The notes below the pieces were generated by a model. The model was not told where the DNA came from, searched no databases, and was given only the letters and a program-made list of their open reading frames with translations. Source: Gonium pectorale (Eukaryota; Chlorophyta; Chlorophyceae; Chlamydomonadales; Volvocaceae). From it: a stretch of DNA of 47,055 nucleotides. A program made the position numbers and the translations under genes. The DNA lies in assembly GCA_001584585.1 (NCBI GenBank), contig LSYV01000020.1, forward strand, positions 1,028,916-1,075,970, in the 5' to 3' direction. Shown in pieces: positions 1 to 11,500 of the stretch (positions within the stretch are counted from its first letter, which is position 1; every line of letters begins with the position of its first letter).

Positions 1-433
1 CTTGGGGGGGCACCGGCAGGGGTTGGTGGCCTGGTCGCTGCGGGAGCGGCTGCCGGCGCGGCGGGCCGTATGCTGTTCAGGGCGGGTTGTACGGAGCTCA
101 TCTACCGTGTGCCGCGTGACATCCTTGAGTGCCTCTCGCGGTGGTGGCACACACAGTGGTACCTATGCGGGTCACCCCCACACGCCGTCGCGGCGTCAAG
201 CGGCGCTGCCCACCCCCTCGTCGCAGCTACCCCGCAGCCTGTCCTGCTCCCAGGCCTGGTTATCTCAGGGCTTGGCTCTCCGATGCACTGATATCCACTC
301 GGTGCCTCACCCGCCATCCTTACAGGTAATAACGACGGGCGCGCTCATCATGGAGCTGGCGGCCGTGGCTGTGCTGGGGGCCACCGTCCTCACGTACGAC
401 TATTTCAACAACAAAGATGCAGGCTATTACTGA
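1..433 (+). CDS. Possible 3' end of an unidentified gene (partial)
   Basis: A reading frame enters the window and ends at TGA 431-433. The most gene-like part is a candidate last exon, 326-433. It follows an acceptor (cttacag, 319-325) and encodes 35 residues: a hydrophobic Ala/Val/Leu segment (about LAAVAVLGATVLTYDY) followed by a short polar tail rich in Asn and Lys. Bases 1-69 in another frame encode a Gly/Ala-rich hydrophobic run, which may be the preceding exon, but I found no donor that joins it in phase. This could be the C-terminus of a membrane protein. No family was recognised, and it may not be coding. Confidence 0.25.
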   Translation, partial: LGGHRQGLVAWSLRERLPARRAVCCSGRVVRSSSTVCRVTSLSASRGGGTHSGTYAGHPHTPSRRQAALPTPSSQLPRSLSCSQAWLSQGLALRCTDIHSVPHPPSLQVITTGALIMELAAVAVLGATVLTYDYFNNKDAGYY

Positions 434-1685
434 GCGCGGCGCTGAGGCAAGCAAGGCCGGCTGTCCAGTCGGGGCCTGGGGAGTGGGTGGGGACGGATAT
501 CTACGGCCACGGCACGGGTAGGGGCTAGGTGAGCGCGAGCATCTGCACGTATGGCCCGCCGCTTCAGGCGCTGGCTGCATTTACCGCTGCGCAGGTGTTC
601 CGCTATCGCAGGGTTCGTTGTCGCACGGTTGTGGTTGGATCAGTTGTTGCATGGTCATGCTGGAGCGTTGTGGATGATTTAAGATAAGGCCTAGACGCGT
701 GTAGCAGTATGGGCTCAACGGCGTCTCCTGTCAGGCAGGCGAGGCGCGTGGCTGTGCAGAGGCCTACCTTGATTGGGTGGCCCCGGCCCCCTGCCTACTG
801 ACAGTGGGTTGGGGTGTATGGTCCCGTGCGCTGCAGGCTGGCAGGGGTAAGCGACATATGCGGGGTCAGGGGCAGTATCTTTGACACTTCAGAGAGTAAT
901 AAAGAGCCCAACGAGCGAGGTGTCTGGTACCAATGCGTTCGTGCCGCAGTGCGCATGGGCTTGTCACGCGTCTTGCGCACTCCTGTTTCGTGGGAAGAAA
1001 TCGACGCGGGACAGCAGCAGCAGCAGCACCTCGTCGTCGTTGAAGCGCTTGCTGGTGGTGATGCCGCTGATAAGCTGCCTGGCCTCCAGGGGCACGCCCA
1101 CCGCGGCCGCGGCGGTGGTACGCCGGGTCGCCAGCGCAGGGGCACGCAACGCAGTTGCACACGCTACATATAGTTTCACAGCGTCGTCATCAGCCATAAC
1201 CATATGCAATCCACAGCAGCGCACGGGGGCGCGGCAGGTTCGGCAAGTAAACGAGCCGTCGGCTTGCATGGCAGCGGAAGGGATTGGAAGGGGCATGCGA
1301 AGTGCGTGGCAGCACGGCACCGCGTGTCACCGTACCGCCGTGATGGGTTTGAAGGGGAAGGGACTTCCAAGCGCGTATTACCGTATGGGGCCATGATGGC
1401 TTCCGGGAGGGCCATTATGGCAATCAGGCAAACTAAGCGACTTATGGTGTGGATTATGGTACAAATGATGTAGGTTTTGGCACCGTATGGTCGCCCTTTT
1501 TCCCCGCCCGAGATCCGTGCGTACTTTTGTGCGACGCAGCGATCTCGGACAGCCATCAAGCCAATGCTTGTAATGCCTCTGTCTATTGCTGCATTGCGCG
1601 CGCCCGTCTCATGCCCGATGCGGCGCACTGCATACGCAGATAGATGCAGCGCACTTGCGGCGGACGGCATCGGCATCAAAGCTGT
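434..1685. other. Non-coding or unassigned DNA
   Basis: No convincing gene. A leftward open frame at 964-1320 has several Cys residues (CRTCRAPVRCC) and a hydrophobic run, but no start context, splice structure or recognised family. I leave it unassigned. A short CAG run lies at 1013-1027. Confidence 0.4.
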
Positions 1686-2170
1686 ACGTACCCGAGGCCA
1701 GCCTAGAACACCCGGTTATGCCAGATGTATGGCAAACGGGCCGCGGTCAAAGAGGCAGCCCGCGGCGACGACGCAGTGTGACAGAAAAAGGAGAAATCTG
1801 CAGAGAAAGAGGGAGCCCGCCTCTACGGTCATACACGCCCGAAGGCGCGACGTTTCCAATAGGGCGGGCGGGTACAGAGCAAGACATGTGACGTTCGTCC
1901 CAGCCCCCAAACCCCCAAAGACAGAATGGGCGCGCCCTGGCGCTCCGCTGCGGAGGAGGCGCCGTGTTTATATGGCCAAGCGAAGCAGGACAGCCTTTAG
2001 TCTGGTTTGGTGATGAACGCATATATATGGCGAGGGCAAGCGCGGGCTACCGACGACTTTAGGTAGGACTTTTTAGGCGCAAGTCGCGCCACCATACATC
2101 TGTGAGTTGGTTGGGCGGCGGGCAAGTACCACAGCCCCGCGCGACCCGGATCCCTCCCTGGGGTGTGATC
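1686..2170 (-). pseudogene. Decayed fragment of the OAS-like nucleotidyltransferase gene (exon 7 region)
   Basis: Bases 1686-1780 match 10491-10575 of the intact copy A, which covers the 3' part of its exon 7 and the donor side. Bases from about 1930 to 2160 match the exon 7 start and the intron upstream of it (about 10613-10850). The leftward translation still reads AAGCLFDRGPFAI, as in copy A. A 4-bp insertion then shifts the frame and a stop follows. Between the two matching blocks, about 150 bp of unrelated sequence (1781-1930) replaces about 37 bp. The fragment resembles copy A more than copy B. No other exons of this third copy were seen nearby, so it is a truncated relic. Confidence 0.75.
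1784..1847 (-). repeat. Dispersed repeat inserted in the pseudogene; second copy at 28759-28820
   Basis: Read leftwards, this 60-65 bp sequence (core 'gtagaggcgggctccctctt' followed by tgcag and a pyrimidine tract) recurs on the + strand inside an intron of the helicase gene. It sits within the segment that interrupts homology to the intact nucleotidyltransferase exon, so it behaves as a mobile or introner-like sequence. Confidence 0.6.
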
Positions 2171-2822
2171 CCCTGAGTTTATCTACTGATTGGTGTAGTC
2201 AGATGCTGCATGTATGCACGCACGCAGGGCTCCAACAGAGGTATCGGATGACCAATCGCAACCTTGCCGGTTCCCGTAACCCAAACCAGGTAGTCTTTTC
2301 CGACAGGTAAGCATACTATGTACCCGCCTACCTGTGCACGCGGCTGGGTGCCAGGGTGGCTGGGTGGCAGGGTTGACGGGTATGTTGCAAAATCCAGAGC
2401 AAGCTCAGGGCTGGCAGCGTTCACACGGCAGCATTGTCTTGATCCACAGATTTCTCCCCTGTTTCCAGCATTGCCGTTCCCGTTACAAGCCAACCCAAAC
2501 CCGTGCCAACCGGCCAAGTCTGACATGCCAAAGACCAGTCCGGTCAAAACACACATGCACAGCTCCAAAACAGCTCAAGTACCTGCAAGCAGAGAAAGCG
2601 TTCTTATATACCGCAGGGGGACGCCTGGGTGGCGTTATCCCGAGGCCTAAAACGGAGTCTTTCCAAGCCACTAGGACCTCGGAACAAGCACCTACGTAGC
2701 TACGTTGTATTCGGCGAGAATATCCTACATCGGCTTCACACCTCCCTTAAGACACAACAGCCGTACACCCGTGTGGGTGCACTCCCGTGGAACGCAGGAA
2801 ACCTCGGTTTCCATATAGCGTA
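2171..2822. other. Non-coding DNA
   Basis: Lower GC than the gene regions. No splice-consistent open frames and no recognised family. Confidence 0.4.
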
Positions 2823-3528
2823 TACCATCGGCTTCACAATTATGGTTTCTGTAGCGGCGGGAGGAGGACAATACATTCCATTAACGCATACGCATTCGTA
2901 CGTACGGAACGATGTTGAGCAATGCCAGCCCCATGCAAAGGCGTGCAAGGATAGCACGGATGGGTAGGTAACATATGCATACTGCAGGTAGGACGATCAA
3001 CCGCACACATGTGCACACACAGCTTCACAGCATTCAGCAAGTCGCTACGTATCCACGTGTTGCATAACATATCGGCGTACATCTTCAACAGAGCAAGCAG
3101 ACAAGCAAACATGTAACGAGCAAGCAAGCAACCTAGCCGACAGCTGCAGCAAGGGTGGGTCCTGTCGATCGACACCTGCAAGGCTTGTGATCTGCTGTGC
3201 AAGGGATTGGCCTTGCTTGGTGCTTGCTTGCTCGTTACATGTTTGCTTGTCTGCTTGCTCTGTTGAAGATGTACGCCGATATGTTATGCAACACGTGGAT
3301 ACGTAGCGACTTGCTGAATGCTGTGAAGCTGTGTGTGCACATGTGTGCGGTTGATCGTCCTACCTGCAGTATGCATATGTTACCTACCCATCCGTGCTAT
3401 CCTTGCACGCCTTTGCATGGGGCTGGCATTGCTCAACATCGTTCCGTACGTACGAATGCGTATGCGTTAATGGAATGTATTGTCCTCCTCCCGCCGCTAC
3501 AGAAACCATAATTGTGAAGCCGATGGTA
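2823..3528. repeat. Long inverted repeat: two 308-bp arms with a 90-bp spacer
   Basis: The left arm (2823-3130) is the reverse complement of the right arm (3221-3528). The spacer is 3131-3220. Every stretch I compared base by base was identical, and both strands encode the same 95-residue nonsense frame, so identity is close to 100 percent. A transcript across it would fold into a hairpin of about 300 bp. It could be a foldback element, a recent inverted duplication, or a long-hairpin small-RNA locus of the kind known in Chlamydomonas. Confidence 0.93.
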
Positions 3529-5522
3529 CGAGTACGAGTATGCTGCGTTGCTGTGTTGACATGCAAGAGTGTGACGTGGTGCGCTTTGAGGTATGCGGTA
3601 GCTCGAATGACTCGAGTAGGTACGAGGTACATAGAAGGAGTACATCACCAAAGTGCGTGCCAGCGGGCGCCGTGTTGCAGTAGTAGCTACGGAGTCACTT
3701 TCAACTACAGCTGGCGCTGTTGGGCTGATAAAGAGGTGCGTACGTACCACGCACGCATGGGGGCTGCCCCTAAGGCCCCCCTCCCCTGTCCTAGGGAGAG
3801 AGCCTGCGGGACGGTATTTCAATTCACCATGATTGGCTCACGGGCTAAGTTTGTTGTCGCATGTATGACCTTTGCCTCGTGCGCGTCGCCCCAGCTCCCA
3901 ATCAAGCTATCTTTGTACTTTGTTTCCGTAAGGGTGAACAGATTCATTTTTTTCAACATACCTTTAAGAGAAAGCCTCCGTCCTCTCCATCCTGCCCTGC
4001 CCGCACGCCAAACCGCCAGGGCTCACGGCCCTCCTGCCTGCACGCCCTCTCCCTGTTCATCAAATAAGTCCATACGCACCCTCCTTGGGAACCGCCCCCT
4101 GTCCCCACCCCAGCTCATCAAAGGTCGCCCCTCCCCAGCACCTTCCCCCATACCTCCCCACACACCTCCCCCATACCTCCCCATCATGAATGCGGGAGCG
4201 CGCAAACATTGGCCGCACGGTGTCCCTTCGTGAGAACGAAGCATGACGGGAGGCGCCTTCAGCACTGGCGCACCGCCGCGGGTGCTTCCCACCACGATGA
4301 CGTCGGCCACGCGGTGCCCCTTCGGCTTCGGAGCCGGCACATGACGACCAGGACGGAAAGCATTATGCGAGGTATGGAGGTTGAAGCGCGGGGTGAGTCA
4401 GCTCCACACCAGCACTCCAGCAGACGCCCATTCCACGGCGGGGCCGTAAAGTCAACCTGCACGCCCTTCCATGTCTTACACGTGGACACGGGCACCACTG
4501 GCTAAGCTAGCGATGGCTGCCCCATGTCGGCACGTCCACAAACCATGAGAACAGGAACGAATGCCAGTCTAGGCAGTCTCACAACCGCTAACTCCCGTTG
4601 CCCCGCTCCTCGTACGCTCTCGTACGCCGAGCCAAGGCAGGTACGCACACGATTGCTAGGGTAACCCCCACTTTCGGGTGGGCAGAAAGTTCAAGAAAGC
4701 AAACCTGACTTGAGAGAGGCGTTGGACCTAACAGCTCGTACCCCGCCGGGGGGGGGGGGGCAGATCTCCCAAACCGTTACCTTACCCTTACACGAGCAAC
4801 CAGGCTACCATACACGCCGCTATCTCCCCATAAAAACCTAGCCAAGGACACCAACTAGCTGGCTGGAGTCCCTATTCAGCACCCCGCTGATGGCTCTAAA
4901 GCGCTTTTCCTGAATTGCCCCAAAGCCACACCCCCCTGATGCAACGCAAGCAAAAGAAGAGGAACTGCTGGTGACACGTGGCTCGCGCTCATAGGGACCG
5001 AACACGTCGCACGGTGTTTGAAAGCGGCCGCAACACCGGATGGGATCGAAGCCTCCATAATCAACGCATATCCCCGCCTCCCAACAACCGCCTCCCAACA
5101 TGACCCCCTCCTTCCGCACATACCGGCCCCATATAGACCTCCAGCGGCCCGAGGCCAGTGAATCGTGACCCGTGCGCGCGGCCACACATGTCATGGGCCC
5201 TGCGGCACAGACTGTCTCGCACTGGACAATTACGTAATAAAGGAGGGAACAGCAAGTCAGCGCAAGACATCATTCACCTACACTCTCCATCCATGACGGG
5301 CTTGTGTGCCGCGACGGGCTTGTGTGCTTCGCCAAAGCCGAGCGTCGTCGGAATGGCCATTTCATCCTGCCTCGATCCTGCTGGTCAGGTTCTGGCCGCC
5401 ACAGCCGCACGTCTGTGAATGCCGCAGAGAGCAGTGTGCCAGCAACCGACATCCATCTCTCCCCTGAGCCCCGACGGCAGCCGCAGCAGCGCCGGTCCCC
5501 AGAGGGCTGCCACTGCGCCTCC
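3529..5522. other. Non-coding DNA, probably including the 3' UTR of the gene to the right
   Basis: Short frames only, none with family features or splice structure. It contains a C-rich stretch (4060-4190) and a G12 run (4749-4760). The right-hand part probably belongs to the 3' UTR of the leftward gene ending at 5523. Confidence 0.4.
4788..4792 (-). promoter_or_regulatory. Candidate polyadenylation motif (TGTAA) for the leftward gene ending at 5523
   Basis: TTACA on the + strand, which is TGTAA leftwards, about 730 nt after the stop. TGTAA is the usual polyadenylation motif in Chlamydomonas. A five-base motif also occurs by chance. Confidence 0.3.
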
Positions 5523-8500
5523 CTAGCATCCGCTCCCCGCTAATGAGGGCATCTGGGGCGTCCGCCGGAGAAGCATGCGCTGCAGGAGAAGAGCCGGCCG
5601 GGGCGGCAGGGGTGGCGGTGGCGGCAGCGGTGGTGGCGGTGGTGGCGGCGGCTGGGCAGCAGACGCTGACGGCAGGGATGATATGGCAGCGGGCGGTGTG
5701 GAGCTCGATGGCCTACGGGCGAGGAGCCCGACCTCTGCCGGTTGCGCGTCCTCCTCCTTCTCCGTCTGTTGACATTGCCCTGCCGGCCCCGCCGGCGCGT
5801 CGTCGCCACTGAACGGACTCAGCACCGCAGCCGCCGCATCCCACCCGTCCTTCCCCCCAGTTCCACTGCCCTCTCCATCCCCGCTCCCGTCCTGGCCGCT
5901 CCCAGCACCAGTGCCGCCCGCCCACCCGCCCAGCCTCTTCCACTCCTGCTGCTCCACACCCTCATACGCCCGCCCTCGCCCCGCTGCTTCTCCATCTCCC
6001 TCCCTATTCCGTCCCTGGTTGCCCTCCTCAAGCTCCAGTGCCGCCTGAGGCTGTCGCGGCGGCCACCCGGCGGCGACCCTGGCGCGCAGCCTGGCCTGGT
6101 AGTGGTTTGCGACCGCGCCAAAGTGCTGGGCTGCCTCCAGGTGCCAGGGCTGCGGCGGCGACTGGGTCAGCGGGAAGGCGTCGGGCGCACGGGCGCCGGC
6201 CCTGGAGGTGGCGGCGGCAGCGGCGCCCAGCAGCGGCAGCTGGGTCCGGCTGCTGGCGTCCGTGGCGTGCTTGGCGTCGCCACCTGCGGCAGCGGCGGGG
6301 CTGCCAGCTTGGTCGCCAGTGCCGGTGGCCAGGTCAAGGGTGTTCTCCGCGGGGCGGGCGTTCACGGTGGGCAGGCTGCCTACACCGCTGCAGCCGTCCC
6401 GCTCAACTGGCTCAACTGATCTCGTCTCGGGTCGCTGTTGCGCTCCGCCCGCTGGCAGCGCAAACCCGATCCCGATACCACGCGGCATTGCGTCTTCTCC
6501 CAGACCTCCAGGCCGCGCAGGGGGGGTTGCGGATCTGGCGACGCAGGTTCCCCCGACTTTGCCGGCGTCCGGGCTGCGTGGGTCTGGCAGACCTGACCCG
6601 GTGCGGGACCCGATGGCGGTGATACGTGCCTCCGTATCGGAGGCACCATCAGCTGCCGCTCCCGCAACGGGAGGCGGGCGCCGCCCGGCTGCGGTTGTCC
6701 CGGCAGAACCACCTGCGCCCGAGCACGCATACGCTGCGGCAGGCCGGGCCGGCTGTCCGGGCATGGGGCGACGCAGCCGTTGCTGCTGTTGCTGCTGTTG
6801 CTGCTGTTGCTGCTGTTGCTGCTGTTGCTGCTGTTGCTGCTGTTGCTGCTGTTGCTGCTGTTGCTGCTGCGGCGTCAGGGCCGCCGTTGCTCCCGGTGCG
6901 GGCTGCAGCAATGGCCCGTGCGGCATGGGCCCTTGCGGAGCTGCTTGGGCCAGTGTCTCGGGCAGTGGCTGAACCGCAGGCGGACAGGCCCACGGGTCAG
7001 GCGGAGGCGCCTGCGGTGCTGCGTTCGGCAGTGAGGGCTGCCGTGCCCCAGGCGACGAATGCGAGGTCGCTGCAGCTGCCTCTACACCAGCAGAGGCGGA
7101 GGCGCCGCAGCTGGCTGCGGGGCTGTCGTTCGCGGCGGGGCTCGGTGCTATGGCATCGCCAGCGGTGGGAGACTCCTCAACGTTAGCCACCTTTGCATCA
7201 GTCATTCGCGACGCCGGCCCATTCATGCGGGCGAGCTGCGCAAGGACTGTCGGCAGACCGTCCTGAACGTTCTGAAATAGGTTGTCGTAGCTGTCGTTTG
7301 CGGCGGGGGCGACACGGCACGCGGCCTGCTCAGAAGCGCCCGGGCGGGACGCAGGGAGTACGCCAACCGCATGGTCCCCGCCCTGCACCTGTGGGGGGTA
7401 CCGTGCCTGCTGCGGCTGCGCCCCCTGGCGGCAAGGTGTCGTGCCGCCGCCGAGCACAGCTGCAGCAGGCACGGTACTCTCCACGGCCGCCGACCTTGGT
7501 TGTGGCGTTGGCACTGGCGCTCCGGGCAAGACCGGTTGTCCGGGCAGTGGGCGCGGCCGTCGCACCAGTGGCACATTGAGGCGCTCGCTCGCAACCTCTT
7601 GCTGATGCAGCGCCGTCGCTTCAGCGGCCCTGGGCGGCGGCACCGGTCTTGGCGCCAAGGCTGGGGTCCCGGGCAGCGGCCGGGCCCCACGCGATGGTTG
7701 GGGCACCTCAAACGATGGCGCCGACAAGGGCGGTGGCGGGTACGGAGGCGGCGGGGAAGTGGGCCCTGTGGAGTGAGCGCTGCCACCCTCGGCCGCAGCA
7801 TGGGGGGCGCCCTTCGCGGTGCTGTGTGGCACCCCATGGGCCCGGGAGTGCGCCGTGGCCTCCCTCGTTTGCTTGTACTCCGCGGGAACCGGCACTGTTC
7901 CTCTGTAGGCGCGGTGCCCTGATGCTGGCTGGGCCGCCTCCGCCGCCGCTGCTTGTTGCGATGCCGCTGCTGCCACTGTGGGCCCCGCCACCTCGGATGA
8001 CCCACCGCTGCCACGGGCTGAGTCAATCGCACTGGCAGGCGCCCGATTCTGGGGCTTAGGGCTTCCACCCTCCGCGCTGACTGCACCGCTCCCGGCGGCC
8101 CCTAGACGGCTGCCCCCAGCGGTTGTAACGCCACCGCCAGCATACCGGGCAAAGCACTGCTCACGTGCCTTGGCCGCCAGCGGATGTGCGACGAGGGCCG
8201 CCAGCGGGTGCTCCCGGCGGCCGCCAGCAGGGGCAGATGGCGGCGGCGGCCGCGGGGCCCCGACCGAGGACGACGCACCCGCGGTGCTGCCGGCCACCAG
8301 CGGGCGCGACAACCCCATCGGCTCGCCGAGCTGCCTGCCCCCAAGCTGCTGCTGCTGCGGCGGCTGCGGCATCACCCCATCATCGGGCCCCGGCGGCGGC
8401 AGCGGTCGAGCCGGGGTTCCGGGCAGCGGCCTGGACCCAGGCGATTGCGGGCACGCCGGACACGGTGACGCCGGTGTTGCTGGTGACGGCGACACCAGGG

Positions 8501-11500
8501 CAGGAGGCAGCGGAGAGCTGGGTGCTTCGACGCCGGCGCCCGCACCGAAGGCGCCGCTGAGACAAGCATCAGGTGTCGGTCCAGCTGTTGGAGCGGGGGC
8601 TGGCTGTGATGTGGGCGGCGGCGCCTGCCCCGCGGGTGCACCCGATACCTGCCAAAGGCCGCTTTCGCTCGAGGCCACCGCCGGGGAAGAGGAAGACGGC
8701 ACGGCGCTGGCATTCTGCTGCAGTGGTGGTCGTGGCGGTGAAGGGTGCGGGGGGAGGACTTGGTGCGGCGGTCCGCTGGGCTGTTCCTGCTGGGACCACG
8801 GCGACGGCAGCGACGAGTGGTCAAAGGTCGGGGCGGTCGATGGTGCGGTCGGTCGCATGAGACCATCCCACTGCCTGTCAAGATGCAGAAGCGGTGGCGT
8901 CGCTTCATCTGGCACTGACGGTACTAAAGGCGTTGGACCAGGGTCTGAAGTCCCGGGCGGCGGCCGGGGCCCAGGCACTCGCGCATGCGCCTGAAGCTGT
9001 GACGCCGGTGCTGCTGCTAACGTCGATGCCAGGTCTGAAGGCAGCTGAGGAGCGAGACAAGCAGTGCCCGCACCGGCACCCGAGACGCCGCTGCGGGCAA
9101 TCGCTGGGGGAAATGCAGGCTGGGAAGAGCAGGAAGCTTCAGGCACATGGCCGAGGTGCAGGACTTCGTAACCCCGGGGCTGCTGACCCACAGCCCCGCC
9201 GCCACGACCCGTTGCCAACGGCGTCCTGCAGCCGGCGCCCGGGCTGCCAGGTGCGCGGCCAGCAGCCCCGCTCGGGTGCGCTGGCCCGGTGCGCCCACCA
9301 CCGTCGGCCAGGGCTGCGGACGGCGCCAGCGCGCCTGTCGGCAAGGCAGCTGTGCCTGACGACGCTTCAAGCTGCAGTACTGCTGACGGCTGGACTGGGC
9401 TACGTTGCGGAGATGGCGGCTGCGGCAATAGCGACAACGGCGACGGCGGCGACTGCGGCAACAGCAGTGACCGCAGTGCGCTGTCGCCGCAGGCAACTCC
9501 CCCCAGCCGCGCTGGCGGCGATGGCGGTGCTGGTCGCGGGCTGCCGCCGGCGGTGCTACCGCTGGAGGACCGTGCTGCGGGTCGGCGGCGGATGGGCGAC
9601 TCCAGCGGGTCCGCCCCCTTGTGGCGCCATGCAGTCCGCATCATGTGGGCCACGTCGCCGCTCCATCGGTTGATGAGCTCGTCGGAGGTTTCACCCAGGT
9701 CCTCCTCGTCGCTATCAGGAGAATGGGGTGCTGCTGCCTCCCCCTGGAAGGGCGCCTCGGCTGCCGCTGCTGCTGCTGCTGCTACTGAAGCTGCCGCTGC
9801 GTCGTCACCCTCACCGGGGGCCTGCACCTGGTCTGCCTGTTGCTGCTCGTGCCCCGCCGTCTCTGGCAAGCAGCCCGGGTCCACGGTGTCGCCGCCGGCT
9901 GGGGGCTTGCGCTGCAGGTGATGGCGAAGGGGGTCCGGGGCGTCTGAGTATGGTGCGCAGCTGCGAAGGTGCGGGTGAGGATTGGGGCTTGCTCATGGCC
10001 GTGGCTTTCAGCGCAAAGTCCGCGCGGGCCAGCACCCGGGATGTGACCTGTCAGGCGCCCGCCGCACATGACGGCCATTGCGATAAGCAACGCATGTGAC
10101 TGCCTGGACGGCGCGGCGGTGCACCAGGTTTGTGCAACAAGCGCGCTTCCGGTTTCAGATCCCCCGATTGAGCACTCACCCCCTCGAAGATGCGCCGGAG
10201 ACCCTGCACCGCGGTCTCCTGGTCAGCTGCAGGGCCGCTGGCTGCGAGCTCCTCCATAAGTACCCGAAGCTCCCTGGGAAGAGGCAGGAGCGCACGCATG
10301 CGCGCAACGGCGGAGTCACGTCAGCGAATTTGCATCTGAAACAGCAGTTCATGTAACCTTCATGCCGATGCCTGAAAATTCTGTACCTGCACGATTGCGC
10401 ACATTTCACGCCCGGTGGAACACTGTGAAAGGAAGATAACCCGTGACCGGCGGTGAGACGACCCGTGACAAGCAGCGGCTGCAATGCGCGCTTACCCGAG
10501 GGCGCGGAACACCCGGTTGTGCCAGATGGCAAAGGGCCCGCGGTCAAAGAGGCAGCCGGCGGCGACGACGCAGTGTGGCCGCACGCGCGCGTCCAGGTGC
10601 TCCGCGCTGTCGGCGGCCAGGAACAGGCTCAGCGCCTGCGGAGGAGCCGACATGAGAACGGGCCAAGCGAAACAGCGCAGCCCTTGGTAACGGACAGACG
10701 CATATGGGGCAGGACAGCGCTGGGTGCCGATGCCGGTGCTGCTGGCGGCATAGTAGGATTCTGCGGGTGCAACACTCTATGCAAGTTGGTGGGACGGCGG
10801 AATGCCCCGCGCGACCCGGGCTCCTATCTGGGGCGTGCTCTCGAGGTACTGGCACTGGCACTGGTACTGGCCGTGTGCATCTGTGCCTGGGCCCAACGTG
10901 CCGGCTGGTACACCGGTTCCAATGCCCGGCCCAACCCAATCCCCCGACCCGCTGCGAACCGTGGCTTCACATACAGCCGCGTGACGCAGCCCCGGGGGAG
11001 CCAGCCACTTGCCCGCACTTGCGCATACATGCATAGTCCATGCAACCCGGTGGCGGCGGGGGCCGCTCCCACCCGCCCACGCACCCACATACCCACGCAC
11101 CCACCCACGCACCCACACACCATGTAGAACGCCTGCATGGCCGACTCGGTTGGCGGCGGGGGGCGCTCCCCGGAGGTGTCCCAGCTCGGCAGCCGCAGCT
11201 CGCAGTCCGTCACCACGTGCACGACCATGGCCTCCTTGACGAAGTTGCTGGGGCCGGACAGGCTGCCCGCCTGAGGGCCACGCAGCCAGGAGGAGCGGGA
11301 GTATGCTGTAGTATACACCACCAGGTTCCATTGCATGGCCGGCATAGCAGACCTTGCACCGCAAGGGCAGCACCCAGGCCCGGGCGCTGACACACGCACG
11401 TGACGGGAGCCGCCATGCGGACAATGCCAGCGGGCGGATGTTGTTGATCCCTGCTGCGAAAGCTCCCTTCCCCCATAGCGCCATCAGCGGTGCGGTCGCA

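Noticed and set aside
964..1320. Leftward frame with Cys pairs that looks zinc-finger-like
   Set aside because: No start context, no partner exon and no recognisable family. Similar chance frames are common at this GC content.
3394..4233. 279-codon rightward open frame overlapping the inverted repeat
   Set aside because: It begins inside a repeat arm, has no recognisable domain and runs into C-rich non-coding sequence.
5742..9921. Several long rightward open frames opposite the tail of nucleotidyltransferase copy A
   Set aside because: They are shadows of a GC-rich low-complexity coding strand. The leftward frame is continuous for over 4 kb and shares conserved motifs with copy B.
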